A DNA stretch of 64,000 nt, taken from Clytia hemisphaerica (taxonomy: Eukaryota > Cnidaria > Hydrozoa > Leptothecata > Clytiidae). Position numbers and translations under genes: made by a program. The notes under the pieces were generated by a model. It was not told where the DNA came from. It did not search any database and saw only the letters and a list, made by a program, of their open reading frames with translations. Each line of letters starts with the position of its first letter. Within the stretch, counting starts at the first letter, position 1. Positions 1 through 13,800 of the stretch are shown here, piece after piece. The stretch spans positions 1,692,866 to 1,756,865 of the forward strand of contig CACVBU010000743.1 of NCBI GenBank assembly GCA_902728285.1. The letters run 5' to 3'.

Positions 1-3000
1 ACGCGGTGACTCAAACTTTCTTTCCTGGCCTTCTGAACCCTAGCAAAGCCTTACAATACCCCCTAACCACTCATTTTTGCTATGCTTTCACCGCGTTTAC
101 CCTGCCAAGCCAAACGCGGTGACTCAAACTTCTTTTCCTGGCCTTCTGAACCTTAGCCAAGCCCTAGAACACCCCCTAACCACTCATTTTTTTGCTATGC
201 TTTCACCGCGTTTACCCTGCCAAGCCAAACGCGGTGACTCAAACTTCTTTTCCTGGCCTTCTGAACCTTAGCCAAGCCCTAGAACACCCCCTAACCACTC
301 ATTTTTGCTATGCTTTCACCGCGTTTACCCTGCCAAGCCAAACGCGGTGACTCAAACTTCTTTTCCTGGCCTTCTGAACGTTAGCCAAGCCCTAGAACAC
401 CCCCCTAACCACTCATTTTTGCTATGCTTTCACCGCGTTTACCCTGCCAAGCCAAACGCGGTGACTCAAAACTTCTTTCCGGCCTTCTGAACCTTAGCCA
501 AGCCTAGAACACCCCCTACAACTCATTTTGCATGCTTGCTTTCACCGCGTTTACCCTGCCAAGCCAAACGCGGTGACTCAAACTTCTTTTCCTGGCCTTC
601 TGAACCTTAGCCAAGCCCTAGAACACCCCCTAACCCACTCATTTTTGCTATGCTTTCACCGCATTTACCCTGCCAAGCCAAACGCGGTGACTCAAACTTC
701 TTTCCTGGCCTTCTGAACCTTAGCCAAGCCTAGAACACCCCTAACCACTCATTTTTGCTATGCTTTCACCGCGTTTACCCTGCCAAGCCAAACGCGGTGA
801 CTCAAACTTCTTTTTCCTGGCCTTCTGAACCTGCCAAGCCCTGAACACCCCCTACCACTCATTTTTGCTATGCTTTCACCGCGTTTACCCTGCCAAGCCA
901 AACGCGGTGACTCAAACTTCTTTTCCTGGCCTTCTGAACCTTAGCCAAGCCCTAGAACACCCCTAACCACTCATTTTTGCTATGCTTCACCCGCGTTTAC
1001 CCTGCCAAGCCAAACGCGGTGACTCAAACTTTCTTTCCTGGCCTTCTGAACCCTAGCCAAGGCCTTAGAACACCCCCTAACCACTCATTTTTGCTATGCT
1101 TTCACCGCGTTTACCCTGCCAAGCCAAACGCGGTGACTCAAACTTCTTTCCTGGCCTTCTGAACCTTAGCCAAGCCCTAGAACACCCCCAACCACTCATT
1201 TTTGCTATGCTTTCACCGCGTTTACCCTGCCAAGCCAAACGCGGTGACTCAAACTTCTTTTCCTGGCCTTCTGAACCTTAGCCAAGCCCTAGAACACCCC
1301 TAACCACTCATTTTTGCTATGCTTTCACCGCGTTTACCCTGCCAAGCCAAACGCGGTGACTCAAACTTCTTTTCCTGGCCTTCTGAACTTTAGCCAAGCC
1401 CTAGAACACCCCCTAACCACTCATTTTTGCTATGCTTTCACCGCGTTTACCCTGCCAAGCCAAACGCGGTGACTCAAACTTTCTTTCCTGGCCTTCTGAA
1501 CCCTAGCAAAGCCTTACAATACCCCCTAACCACTCATTTTTGCTATGCTTTCACCGCGTTTACCCTGCCAAGCCAAACGCGGTGACTCAAACTTCTTTTC
1601 CTGGCTTCTGACCTTAGCCAAGCCCTAGAACACCCCTAACCACTCATTTTTGCTATGCTTTCACCGCGTTTACCCTGCCAAGCCAAACGCGGTGACTCAA
1701 ACTTCTTTTCCTGGCCTTCTGAACCTTAGCCAAGCCCTAGAACACCCCCTAACCACTCATTTTTGCTATGCTTTCACCGCGTTTACCCTGCCAAGCCAAA
1801 CGCGGTGACTCAAACTTTTCTTTCCTGGCCTTCTGAACCCTAGCCAAGCCTTAGAACACCCCCTAACCACTCATTTTTGCTATGCTTTCACCGCGTTTAC
1901 CCTGCCAAGCCAAACGCGGTGACTCAAACTTCTTTTCCTGGCCTTCTGAACCTTAGCCAAACCTAGAACACCCCCTAACCACTCATTTTTGCTATGCTTT
2001 CACCGCGTTTACCCTGCCAAGCCAAACGCGGTGACTCAAACTTCTTTTCCTGGCCTTCTGAACCTTAGCCAAGCCCTAAAACCCCCCCTAACCACTCATT
2101 TTTGCTATGCTTTCACCGCGTTTACCCTGCCAAGCCAAACGCGGTGACTCAAACTTCTTTTCCTGGCCTTCTGAACCTTAGCCAAGCCCTAGAACACCCC
2201 CTAACCACTCATTTTTGCTATGCTTTCACCGCGTTTACCCTGCCAAGCCAAACGCGGTGACTCAAACTTTTTTCCTGGCCTTCTGAACCTTAGCCAAGCC
2301 CTAGAACACCCCCTAACCACTCATTTTTGCTATGCTTTCACCGCGTTTACCCTGCCAAGCCAAACGCGGTGACTCAAACTTCTTTTCCTGGCCTTCTGAA
2401 CCTTAGCCAAGCCTTAGAAACCCCCTAACCACTCATTTTTTGCTATGCTTTCACCGCGTTTACCCTGCCAAGCCAAACGCGGTGACTCAAACTTCTTTTC
2501 CTGGCCTTCTGAACCTTAGCCAAGCCCTAGAACACCCCCTAACCACTCATTTTTGCTATGCTTTCACCGCGTTTACCCTGCCAAGCCAAACGCGGTGACT
2601 CAAACTTCTTTTCCTGGCCTTCTGAACCTTAGCCAAGCCCTAGAACACCCCCTAACCACTCATTTTGCTATGCTTTCACCGCGTTTACCCTGCCAAGCCA
2701 AACGCGGTGACTCAAACTTCTTTTTCCTGGCCTTTGAACCTTAGCCAAGCCCTAGAACACCCCCTAACCACTCATTTTTGCTATGCTTTCACCGCGTTTA
2801 CCCTGCCAAGCCAAACGCGGTGACTCAAACTTCTTTTCCTGGCCTTCTGAACCTTAGCCAAGCCCTAGAACCCCCCTAACCACTCATTTTTGCTATGCTT
2901 TCACCGCGTTTACCCTGCCAAGCCAAACGCGGTGACTCAAACTTCTTTTCCTGGCCTTCTGAACCTTAGCCAGCCCTAGAACACCCCCTAACCACTCATT

Positions 3001-4800
3001 TTTGCTATGCTTTCACCGCGTTTACCCTGCCAAGCCAAACGCGGTGACTCAAACTTCTTTTCCTGGCCTTCTGAACCTTAGCCAAACCTAGAACAACCCC
3101 TAACCACTCATTTTTGCTATGCTTTCACCGCGTTTACCCTGCCAAGCCAAACGCGGTGACTCAAACTTTCTTTCCTGGCCTTCTGAACCCTAGCAAAGCC
3201 TTACAACACCCTAACCACTCATTTTTGCTATGCTTTCACCGCGTTTACCCTGCCAAGCCAAACGCGGTGACTCAAACTTTCTTTTCCTGGCCTTCTGAAC
3301 CTTAGCCAAGCCCTAGAACACCCCTAACCACTCATTTTTGCTATGCTTTCACCGCGTTTACCCTGCCAAGCCAAACGCGGTGACTCAAACTTCTTTTCCT
3401 GGCCTTCTGAACCTTAGCCAAGCCCTAGAACACCCCCTAACCACTCATTTTTGCTATGCTTTCACCGCGTTTACCCTGCCAAGCCAAACGCGGTGACTCA
3501 AACTTTCTTTCCTGGCCTTCTGAACCCTAGCAAAGCCTTAGAACACCCCCTAACCACTCATTTTTGCTATGCTTTCACCGCGTTTACCCTGCCAAGCCAA
3601 ACGCGGTGACTCAAACTTCTTTCCTGGCCTTCTGAACCCTAGCAAAGCCTTACAATACCCCCTAACCACTCATTTTTGCTATGCTTTCACCGCGTTTACC
3701 CTGCCAAGCCAAACGCGGTGACTCAAACTTTCTTTCCTGGCCTTCTGAACCTTAGCCAAGCCCTAGAACACCCCCTAACCACTCATTTTTGCTATGCTTT
3801 CACCGCGTTTACCCTGCCAAGCCAAACGCGGTGACTTCAAAACTTTCTTTCCTGGCCTTCTGAACCTTAGCCAAGCCTAGAACACCCCCTAACCACTCAT
3901 TTTTGCTATGCTTTCACCGCGTTTACCCTGCCAAGCCAAACGCGGTGACTCAAACTTTCTTTTCCTGGCCTTCTGAAGCCTAGCCAAGCCTTAGAACACC
4001 CCCTAACCACTCATTTTTGCTATGCTTTCTTTCACGCGTTTACCCTGCCAAGCCAAACGCGGTGACTCAAACTTCTTTCCTGGCCTTCTGAACCTTAGCC
4101 AAGCCCTAGAACACCCCCTAACCACTCATTTTTGCTATGCTTTCACCGCGTTTACCCTGCCAAGCCAAACGCGGTGACTCAAACTTCTTTTCCTGGCCTT
4201 CTGACATTAGCAAGCCCTAGAACAACCCTATAAAAAACGCAAAACCTAAAAACTACCCACCCCCTAACCACTCATTTTTGCTATGCTTTCACCGCGTTTA
4301 CCCTGCCAAGCCAAACGCGGTGACTCAAACTTCTTTTCCTGGCCTTCTGAACCTTAGCCAAGCCCTAGAACACCCCCTAACCACTCATTTTTGCTATGCT
4401 TTCACCGCGTTTACCCTGCCAAGCCAAACGCGGTGACTCAAACTTCTTTCCTGGCCTTCTGAACCCTAGCAAAGCCTTACAATACCCCCTAACCACTCAT
4501 TTTTGCTATGCTTTCACCGCGTTTACCCTGCCAAGCCAAACGCGGTGACTCAAACTTCTTTTCCTGGCCTTCTGAACCCTAGCCAAGCCTTAGAACACCC
4601 CCTAACCACTCATTTTTGCTATGCTTTCACCGCGTTTACCCTGCCAAGCCAAACGCGGTGACTCAAACTTTCTTTCCTGGCCTTCTGAACCTTAGCCAAG
4701 CCTTAGAACACCCCCTAACCACTCATTTTTGCTATGCTTTCACCGCGTTTACCCTGCCAAGCCAAACGCGGTGACTCAAACTTCTTTTCCTGGCCTTCTG
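1..4800 (+). repeat. satellite, indel-rich left segment
   Basis: Units here differ mainly by single-base gains and losses in homopolymers (C runs before TAACC, T runs after AACTT) plus a recurring variant with CCCTAGCAAAGCCTTACAATA in place of the usual CCTTAGCCAAGCCCTAGAACA. At about 4226-4260 one unit carries a foreign A-rich insert of about 35 bp. The indel-dominated pattern may reflect poorly polished sequence near a contig end, real older divergence, or both. Confidence 0.85.
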
Positions 4801-7800
4801 AACCTTAGCCAAGCCCTAGAACACCCCCTAACCACTCATTTTTGCTATGCTTTCACCGCGTTTACCCTGCCAAGCCAAACGCGGTGACTCAAACTTCTTT
4901 TCCTGGCCTTCTGAACCTTAGCCAAGCCCTAGAACACCCCCTAACCACTCATTTTTGCTATGCTTTCACCGCGTTTACCCTGCCAAGCCAAACGCGGTGA
5001 CTCAAACTTCTTTTCCTGGCCTTCTGAACCTTAGCCAAGCCCTAGAACACCCCCTAACCACTCATTTTTGCTATGCTTTCACCGCGTTTACCCTGCCAAG
5101 CCAAACGCGGTGACTCAAACTTCTTTTCCTGGCCTTCTGAACCTTAGCCAAGCCCTAGAACAACCCCTAACCACTCATTTTTGCTATGCTTTCACCGCGT
5201 TTACCCTGCCAAGCCAAACGCGGTGACTCAAACTTCTTTTCCTGGCCTTCTGAACCTTAGCCAAGCCCTAGAACACCCCCTAACCACTCATTTTTGCTAT
5301 GCTTTCACCGCGTTTACCCTGCCAAGCCAAACGCGGTGACTCAAACTTCTTTTCCTGGCCTTCTGAACCTTAGCCAAGCCCTAGAACACCCCCTAACCAC
5401 TCATTTTTGCTATGCTTTCACCGCGTTTACCCTGCCAAGCCAAACGCGGTGACTCAAACTTCTTTTCCTGGCCTTCTGAACCTTAGCCAAGCCCTAGAAC
5501 ACCCCCTAACCACTCATTTTTGCTATGCTTTCACCGCGTTTACCCTGCCAAGCCAAACGCGGTGACTCAAACTTCTTTTCCTGGCCTTCTGAACCTTAGC
5601 CAAGCCCTAGAACACCCCCTAACCACTCATTTTTGCTATGCTTTCACCGCGTTTACCCTGCCAAGCCAAACGCGGTGACTCAAACTTCTTTTCCTGGCCT
5701 TCTGAACCTTAGCCAAGCCCTAGAACACCCCCTAACCACTCATTTTTGCTATGCTTTCACCGCGTTTACCCTGCCAAGCCAAACGCGGTGACTCAAACTT
5801 CTTTTCCTGGCCTTCTGAACCTTAGCCAAGCCCTAGAACACCCCCTAACCACTCATTTTTGCTATGCTTTCACCGCGTTTACCCTGCCAAGCCAAACGCG
5901 GTGACTCAAACTTCTTTTCCTGGCCTTCTGAACCTTAGCCAAGCCCTAGAACACCCCCTAACCACTCATTTTTGCTATGCTTTCACCGCGTTTACCCTGC
6001 CAAGCCAAACGCGGTGACTCAAACTTCTTTTCCTGGCCTTCTGAACCTTAGCCAAGCCCTAGAACACCCCCTAACCACTCATTTTTGCTATGCTTTCACC
6101 GCGTTTACCCTGCCAAGCCAAACGCGGTGACTCAAACTTCTTTTCCTGGCCTTCTGAACCTTAGCCAAGCCCTAGAACACCCCCTAACCACTCATTTTTG
6201 CTATGCTTTCACCGCGTTTACCCTGCCAAGCCAAACGCGGTGACTCAAACTTCTTTTCCTGGCCTTCTGAACCTTAGCCAAGCCCTAGAACACCCCCTAA
6301 CCACTCATTTTTGCTATGCTTTCACCGCGTTTACCCTGCCAAGCCAAACGCGGTGACTCAAACTTCTTTTCCTGGCCTTCTGAACCTTAGCCAAGCCCTA
6401 GAACACCCCCTAACCACTCATTTTTGCTATGCTTTCACCGCGTTTACCCTGCCAAGCCAAACGCGGTGACTCAAACTTCTTTTCCTGGCCTTCTGAACCT
6501 TAGCCAAGCCCTAGAACACCCCCTAACCACTCATTTTTGCTATGCTTTCACCGCGTTTACCCTGCCAAGCCAAACGCGGTGACTCAAACTTCTTTTCCTG
6601 GCCTTCTGAACCTTAGCCAAGCCCTAGAACACCCCCTAACCACTCATTTTTGCTATGCTTTCACCGCGTTTACCCTGCCAAGCCAAACGCGGTGACTCAA
6701 ACTTCTTTTCCTGGCCTTCTGAACCTTAGCCAAGCCCTAGAACACCCCCTAACCACTCATTTTTGCTATGCTTTCACCGCGTTTACCCTGCCAAGCCAAA
6801 CGCGGTGACTCAAACTTCTTTTCCTGGCCTTCTGAACCTTAGCCAAGCCCTAGAACACCCCCTAACCACTCATTTTTGCTATGCTTTCACCGCGTTTACC
6901 CTGCCAAGCCAAACGCGGTGACTCAAACTTCTTTTCCTGGCCTTCTGAACCTTAGCCAAGCCCTAGAACACCCCCTAACCACTCATTTTTGCTATGCTTT
7001 CACCGCGTTTACCCTGCCAAGCCAAACGCGGTGACTCAAACTTCTTTTCCTGGCCTTCTGAACCTTAGCCAAGCCCTAGAACACCCCCTAACCACTCATT
7101 TTTGCTATGCTTTCACCGCGTTTACCCTGCCAAGCCAAACGCGGTGACTCAAACTTCTTTTCCTGGCCTTCTGAACCTTAGCCAAGCCCTAGAACACCCC
7201 CTAACCACTCATTTTTGCTATGCTTTCACCGCGTTTACCCTGCCAAGCCAAACGCGGTGACTCAAACTTCTTTTCCTGGCCTTCTGAACCTTAGCCAAGC
7301 CCTAGAACACCCCCTAACCACTCATTTTTGCTATGCTTTCACCGCGTTTACCCTGCCAAGCCAAACGCGGTGACTCAAACTTCTTTTCCTGGCCTTCTGA
7401 ACCTTAGCCAAGCCCTAGAACACCCCCTAACCACTCATTTTTGCTATGCTTTCACCGCGTTTACCCTGCCAAGCCAAACGCGGTGACTCAAACTTCTTTT
7501 CCTGGCCTTCTGAACCTTAGCCAAGCCCTAGAACACCCCCTAACCACTCATTTTTGCTATGCTTTCACCGCGTTTACCCTGCCAAGCCAAACGCGGTGAC
7601 TCAAACTTCTTTTCCTGGCCTTCTGAACCTTAGCCAAGCCCTAGAACACCCCCTAACCACTCATTTTTGCTATGCTTTCACCGCGTTTACCCTGCCAAGC
7701 CAAACGCGGTGACTCAAACTTCTTTTCCTGGCCTTCTGAACCTTAGCCAAGCCCTAGAACACCCCCTAACCACTCATTTTTGCTATGCTTTCACCGCGTT

Positions 7801-10800
7801 TACCCTGCCAAGCCAAACGCGGTGACTCAAACTTCTTTTCCTGGCCTTCTGAACCTTAGCCAAGCCCTAGAACACCCCCTAACCACTCATTTTTGCTATG
7901 CTTTCACCGCGTTTACCCTGCCAAGCCAAACGCGGTGACTCAAACTTCTTTTCCTGGCCTTCTGAACCTTAGCCAAGCCCTAGAACACCCCCTAACCACT
8001 CATTTTTGCTATGCTTTCACCGCGTTTACCCTGCCAAGCCAAACGCGGTGACTCAAACTTCTTTTCCTGGCCTTCTGAACCTTAGCCAAGCCCTAGAACA
8101 CCCCCTAACCACTCATTTTTGCTATGCTTTCACCGCGTTTACCCTGCCAAGCCAAACGCGGTGACTCAAACTTCTTTTCCTGGCCTTCTGAACCTTAGCC
8201 AAGCCCTAGAACACCCCCTAACCACTCATTTTTGCTATGCTTTCACCGCGTTTACCCTGCCAAGCCAAACGCGGTGACTCAAACTTCTTTTCCTGGCCTT
8301 CTGAACCTTAGCCAAGCCCTAGAACACCCCCTAACCACTCATTTTTGCTATGCTTTCACCGCGTTTACCCTGCCAAGCCAAACGCGGTGACTCAAACTTC
8401 TTTTCCTGGCCTTCTGAACCTTAGCCAAGCCCTAGAACACCCCCTAACCACTCATTTTTGCTATGCTTTCACCGCGTTTACCCTGCCAAGCCAAACGCGG
8501 TGACTCAAACTTCTTTTCCTGGCCTTCTGAACCTTAGCCAAGCCCTAGAACACCCCCTAACCACTCATTTTTGCTATGCTTTCACCGCGTTTACCCTGCC
8601 AAGCCAAACGCGGTGACTCAAACTTCTTTTCCTGGCCTTCTGAACCTTAGCCAAGCCCTAGAACACCCCCTAACCACTCATTTTTGCTATGCTTTCACCG
8701 CGTTTACCCTGCCAAGCCAAACGCGGTGACTCAAACTTCTTTTCCTGGCCTTCTGAACCTTAGCCAAGCCCTAGAACACCCCCTAACCACTCATTTTTGC
8801 TATGCTTTCACCGCGTTTACCCTGCCAAGCCAAACGCGGTGACTCAAACTTCTTTTCCTGGCCTTCTGAACCTTAGCCAAGCCCTAGAACACCCCCTAAC
8901 CACTCATTTTTGCTATGCTTTCACCGCGTTTACCCTGCCAAGCCAAACGCGGTGACTCAAACTTCTTTTCCTGGCCTTCTGAACCTTAGCCAAGCCCTAG
9001 AACACCCCCTAACCACTCATTTTTGCTATGCTTTCACCGCGTTTACCCTGCCAAGCCAAACGCGGTGACTCAAACTTCTTTTCCTGGCCTTCTGAACCTT
9101 AGCCAAGCCCTAGAACACCCCCTAACCACTCATTTTTGCTATGCTTTCACCGCGTTTACCCTGCCAAGCCAAACGCGGTGACTCAAACTTCTTTTCCTGG
9201 CCTTCTGAACCTTAGCCAAGCCCTAGAACACCCCCTAACCACTCATTTTTGCTATGCTTTCACCGCGTTTACCCTGCCAAGCCAAACGCGGTGACTCAAA
9301 CTTCTTTTCCTGGCCTTCTGAACCTTAGCCAAGCCCTAGAACACCCCCTAACCACTCATTTTTGCTATGCTTTCACCGCGTTTACCCTGCCAAGCCAAAC
9401 GCGGTGACTCAAACTTCTTTTCCTGGCCTTCTGAACCTTAGCCAAGCCCTAGAACACCCCCTAACCACTCATTTTTGCTATGCTTTCACCGCGTTTACCC
9501 TGCCAAGCCAAACGCGGTGACTCAAACTTCTTTTCCTGGCCTTCTGAACCTTAGCCAAGCCCTAGAACACCCCCTAACCACTCATTTTTGCTATGCTTTC
9601 ACCGCGTTTACCCTGCCAAGCCAAACGCGGTGACTCAAACTTCTTTTCCTGGCCTTCTGAACCTTAGCCAAGCCCTAGAACACCCCCTAACCACTCATTT
9701 TTGCTATGCTTTCACCGCGTTTACCCTGCCAAGCCAAACGCGGTGACTCAAACTTCTTTTCCTGGCCTTCTGAACCTTAGCCAAGCCCTAGAACACCCCC
9801 TAACCACTCATTTTTGCTATGCTTTCACCGCGTTTACCCTGCCAAGCCAAACGCGGTGACTCAAACTTCTTTTCCTGGCCTTCTGAACCTTAGCCAAGCC
9901 CTAGAACACCCCCTAACCACTCATTTTTGCTATGCTTTCACCGCGTTTACCCTGCCAAGCCAAACGCGGTGACTCAAACTTCTTTTCCTGGCCTTCTGAA
10001 CCTTAGCCAAGCCCTAGAACACCCCCTAACCACTCATTTTTGCTATGCTTTCACCGCGTTTACCCTGCCAAGCCAAACGCGGTGACTCAAACTTCTTTTC
10101 CTGGCCTTCTGAACCTTAGCCAAGCCCTAGAACACCCCCTAACCACTCATTTTTGCTATGCTTTCACCGCGTTTACCCTGCCAAGCCAAACGCGGTGACT
10201 CAAACTTCTTTTCCTGGCCTTCTGAACCTTAGCCAAGCCCTAGAACACCCCCTAACCACTCATTTTTGCTATGCTTTCACCGCGTTTACCCTGCCAAGCC
10301 AAACGCGGTGACTCAAACTTCTTTTCCTGGCCTTCTGAACCTTAGCCAAGCCCTAGAACACCCCCTAACCACTCATTTTTGCTATGCTTTCACCGCGTTT
10401 ACCCTGCCAAGCCAAACGCGGTGACTCAAACTTCTTTTCCTGGCCTTCTGAACCTTAGCCAAGCCCTAGAACACCCCCTAACCACTCATTTTTGCTATGC
10501 TTTCACCGCGTTTACCCTGCCAAGCCAAACGCGGTGACTCAAACTTCTTTTCCTGGCCTTCTGAACCTTAGCCAAGCCCTAGAACACCCCCTAACCACTC
10601 ATTTTTGCTATGCTTTCACCGCGTTTACCCTGCCAAGCCAAACGCGGTGACTCAAACTTCTTTTCCTGGCCTTCTGAACCTTAGCCAAGCCCTAGAACAC
10701 CCCCTAACCACTCATTTTTGCTATGCTTTCACCGCGTTTACCCTGCCAAGCCAAACGCGGTGACTCAAACTTCTTTTCCTGGCCTTCTGAACCTTAGCCA

Positions 10801-13800
10801 AGCCCTAGAACACCCCCTAACCACTCATTTTTGCTATGCTTTCACCGCGTTTACCCTGCCAAGCCAAACGCGGTGACTCAAACTTCTTTTCCTGGCCTTC
10901 TGAACCTTAGCCAAGCCCTAGAACACCCCCTAACCACTCATTTTTGCTATGCTTTCACCGCGTTTACCCTGCCAAGCCAAACGCGGTGACTCAAACTTCT
11001 TTTCCTGGCCTTCTGAACCTTAGCCAAGCCCTAGAACACCCCCTAACCACTCATTTTTGCTATGCTTTCACCGCGTTTACCCTGCCAAGCCAAACGCGGT
11101 GACTCAAACTTCTTTTCCTGGCCTTCTGAACCTTAGCCAAGCCCTAGAACACCCCCTAACCACTCATTTTTGCTATGCTTTCACCGCGTTTACCCTGCCA
11201 AGCCAAACGCGGTGACTCAAACTTCTTTTCCTGGCCTTCTGAACCTTAGCCAAGCCCTAGAACACCCCCTAACCACTCATTTTTGCTATGCTTTCACCGC
11301 GTTTACCCTGCCAAGCCAAACGCGGTGACTCAAACTTCTTTTCCTGGCCTTCTGAACCTTAGCCAAGCCCTAGAACACCCCCTAACCACTCATTTTTGCT
11401 ATGCTTTCACCGCGTTTACCCTGCCAAGCCAAACGCGGTGACTCAAACTTCTTTTCCTGGCCTTCTGAACCTTAGCCAAGCCCTAGAACACCCCCTAACC
11501 ACTCATTTTTGCTATGCTTTCACCGCGTTTACCCTGCCAAGCCAAACGCGGTGACTCAAACTTCTTTTCCTGGCCTTCTGAACCTTAGCCAAGCCCTAGA
11601 ACACCCCCTAACCACTCATTTTTGCTATGCTTTCACCGCGTTTACCCTGCCAAGCCAAACGCGGTGACTCAAACTTCTTTTCCTGGCCTTCTGAACCTTA
11701 GCCAAGCCCTAGAACACCCCCTAACCACTCATTTTTGCTATGCTTTCACCGCGTTTACCCTGCCAAGCCAAACGCGGTGACTCAAACTTCTTTTCCTGGC
11801 CTTCTGAACCTTAGCCAAGCCCTAGAACACCCCCTAACCACTCATTTTTGCTATGCTTTCACCGCGTTTACCCTGCCAAGCCAAACGCGGTGACTCAAAC
11901 TTCTTTTCCTGGCCTTCTGAACCTTAGCCAAGCCCTAGAACACCCCCTAACCACTCATTTTTGCTATGCTTTCACCGCGTTTACCCTGCCAAGCCAAACG
12001 CGGTGACTCAAACTTCTTTTCCTGGCCTTCTGAACCTTAGCCAAGCCCTAGAACACCCCCTAACCACTCATTTTTGCTATGCTTTCACCGCGTTTACCCT
12101 GCCAAGCCAAACGCGGTGACTCAAACTTCTTTTCCTGGCCTTCTGAACCTTAGCCAAGCCCTAGAACACCCCCTAACCACTCATTTTTGCTATGCTTTCA
12201 CCGCGTTTACCCTGCCAAGCCAAACGCGGTGACTCAAACTTCTTTTCCTGGCCTTCTGAACCTTAGCCAAGCCCTAGAACACCCCCTAACCACTCATTTT
12301 TGCTATGCTTTCACCGCGTTTACCCTGCCAAGCCAAACGCGGTGACTCAAACTTCTTTTCCTGGCCTTCTGAACCTTAGCCAAGCCCTAGAACACCCCCT
12401 AACCACTCATTTTTGCTATGCTTTCACCGCGTTTACCCTGCCAAGCCAAACGCGGTGACTCAAACTTCTTTTCCTGGCCTTCTGAACCTTAGCCAAGCCC
12501 TAGAACACCCCCTAACCACTCATTTTTGCTATGCTTTCACCGCGTTTACCCTGCCAAGCCAAACGCGGTGACTCAAACTTCTTTTCCTGGCCTTCTGAAC
12601 CTTAGCCAAGCCCTAGAACACCCCCTAACCACTCATTTTTGCTATGCTTTCACCGCGTTTACCCTGCCAAGCCAAACGCGGTGACTCAAACTTCTTTTCC
12701 TGGCCTTCTGAACCTTAGCCAAGCCCTAGAACACCCCCTAACCACTCATTTTTGCTATGCTTTCACCGCGTTTACCCTGCCAAGCCAAACGCGGTGACTC
12801 AAACTTCTTTTCCTGGCCTTCTGAACCTTAGCCAAGCCCTAGAACACCCCCTAACCACTCATTTTTGCTATGCTTTCACCGCGTTTACCCTGCCAAGCCA
12901 AACGCGGTGACTCAAACTTCTTTTCCTGGCCTTCTGAACCTTAGCCAAGCCCTAGAACACCCCCTAACCACTCATTTTTGCTATGCTTTCACCGCGTTTA
13001 CCCTGCCAAGCCAAACGCGGTGACTCAAACTTCTTTTCCTGGCCTTCTGAACCTTAGCCAAGCCCTAGAACACCCCCTAACCACTCATTTTTGCTATGCT
13101 TTCACCGCGTTTACCCTGCCAAGCCAAACGCGGTGACTCAAACTTCTTTTCCTGGCCTTCTGAACCTTAGCCAAGCCCTAGAACACCCCCTAACCACTCA
13201 TTTTTGCTATGCTTTCACCGCGTTTACCCTGCCAAGCCAAACGCGGTGACTCAAACTTCTTTTCCTGGCCTTCTGAACCTTAGCCAAGCCCTAGAACACC
13301 CCCTAACCACTCATTTTTGCTATGCTTTCACCGCGTTTACCCTGCCAAGCCAAACGCGGTGACTCAAACTTCTTTTCCTGGCCTTCTGAACCTTAGCCAA
13401 GCCCTAGAACACCCCCTAACCACTCATTTTTGCTATGCTTTCACCGCGTTTACCCTGCCAAGCCAAACGCGGTGACTCAAACTTCTTTTCCTGGCCTTCT
13501 GAACCTTAGCCAAGCCCTAGAACACCCCCTAACCACTCATTTTTGCTATGCTTTCACCGCGTTTACCCTGCCAAGCCAAACGCGGTGACTCAAACTTCTT
13601 TTCCTGGCCTTCTGAACCTTAGCCAAGCCCTAGAACACCCCCTAACCACTCATTTTTGCTATGCTTTCACCGCGTTTACCCTGCCAAGCCAAACGCGGTG
13701 ACTCAAACTTCTTTTCCTGGCCTTCTGAACCTTAGCCAAGCCCTAGAACACCCCCTAACCACTCATTTTTGCTATGCTTTCACCGCGTTTACCCTGCCAA

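Noticed and set aside
77-3305. Several open frames of about 61-64 codons in the satellite
   Set aside because: They are translations of the repeat, restored or broken by single-base indels, with no start context or conservation beyond the repeat.
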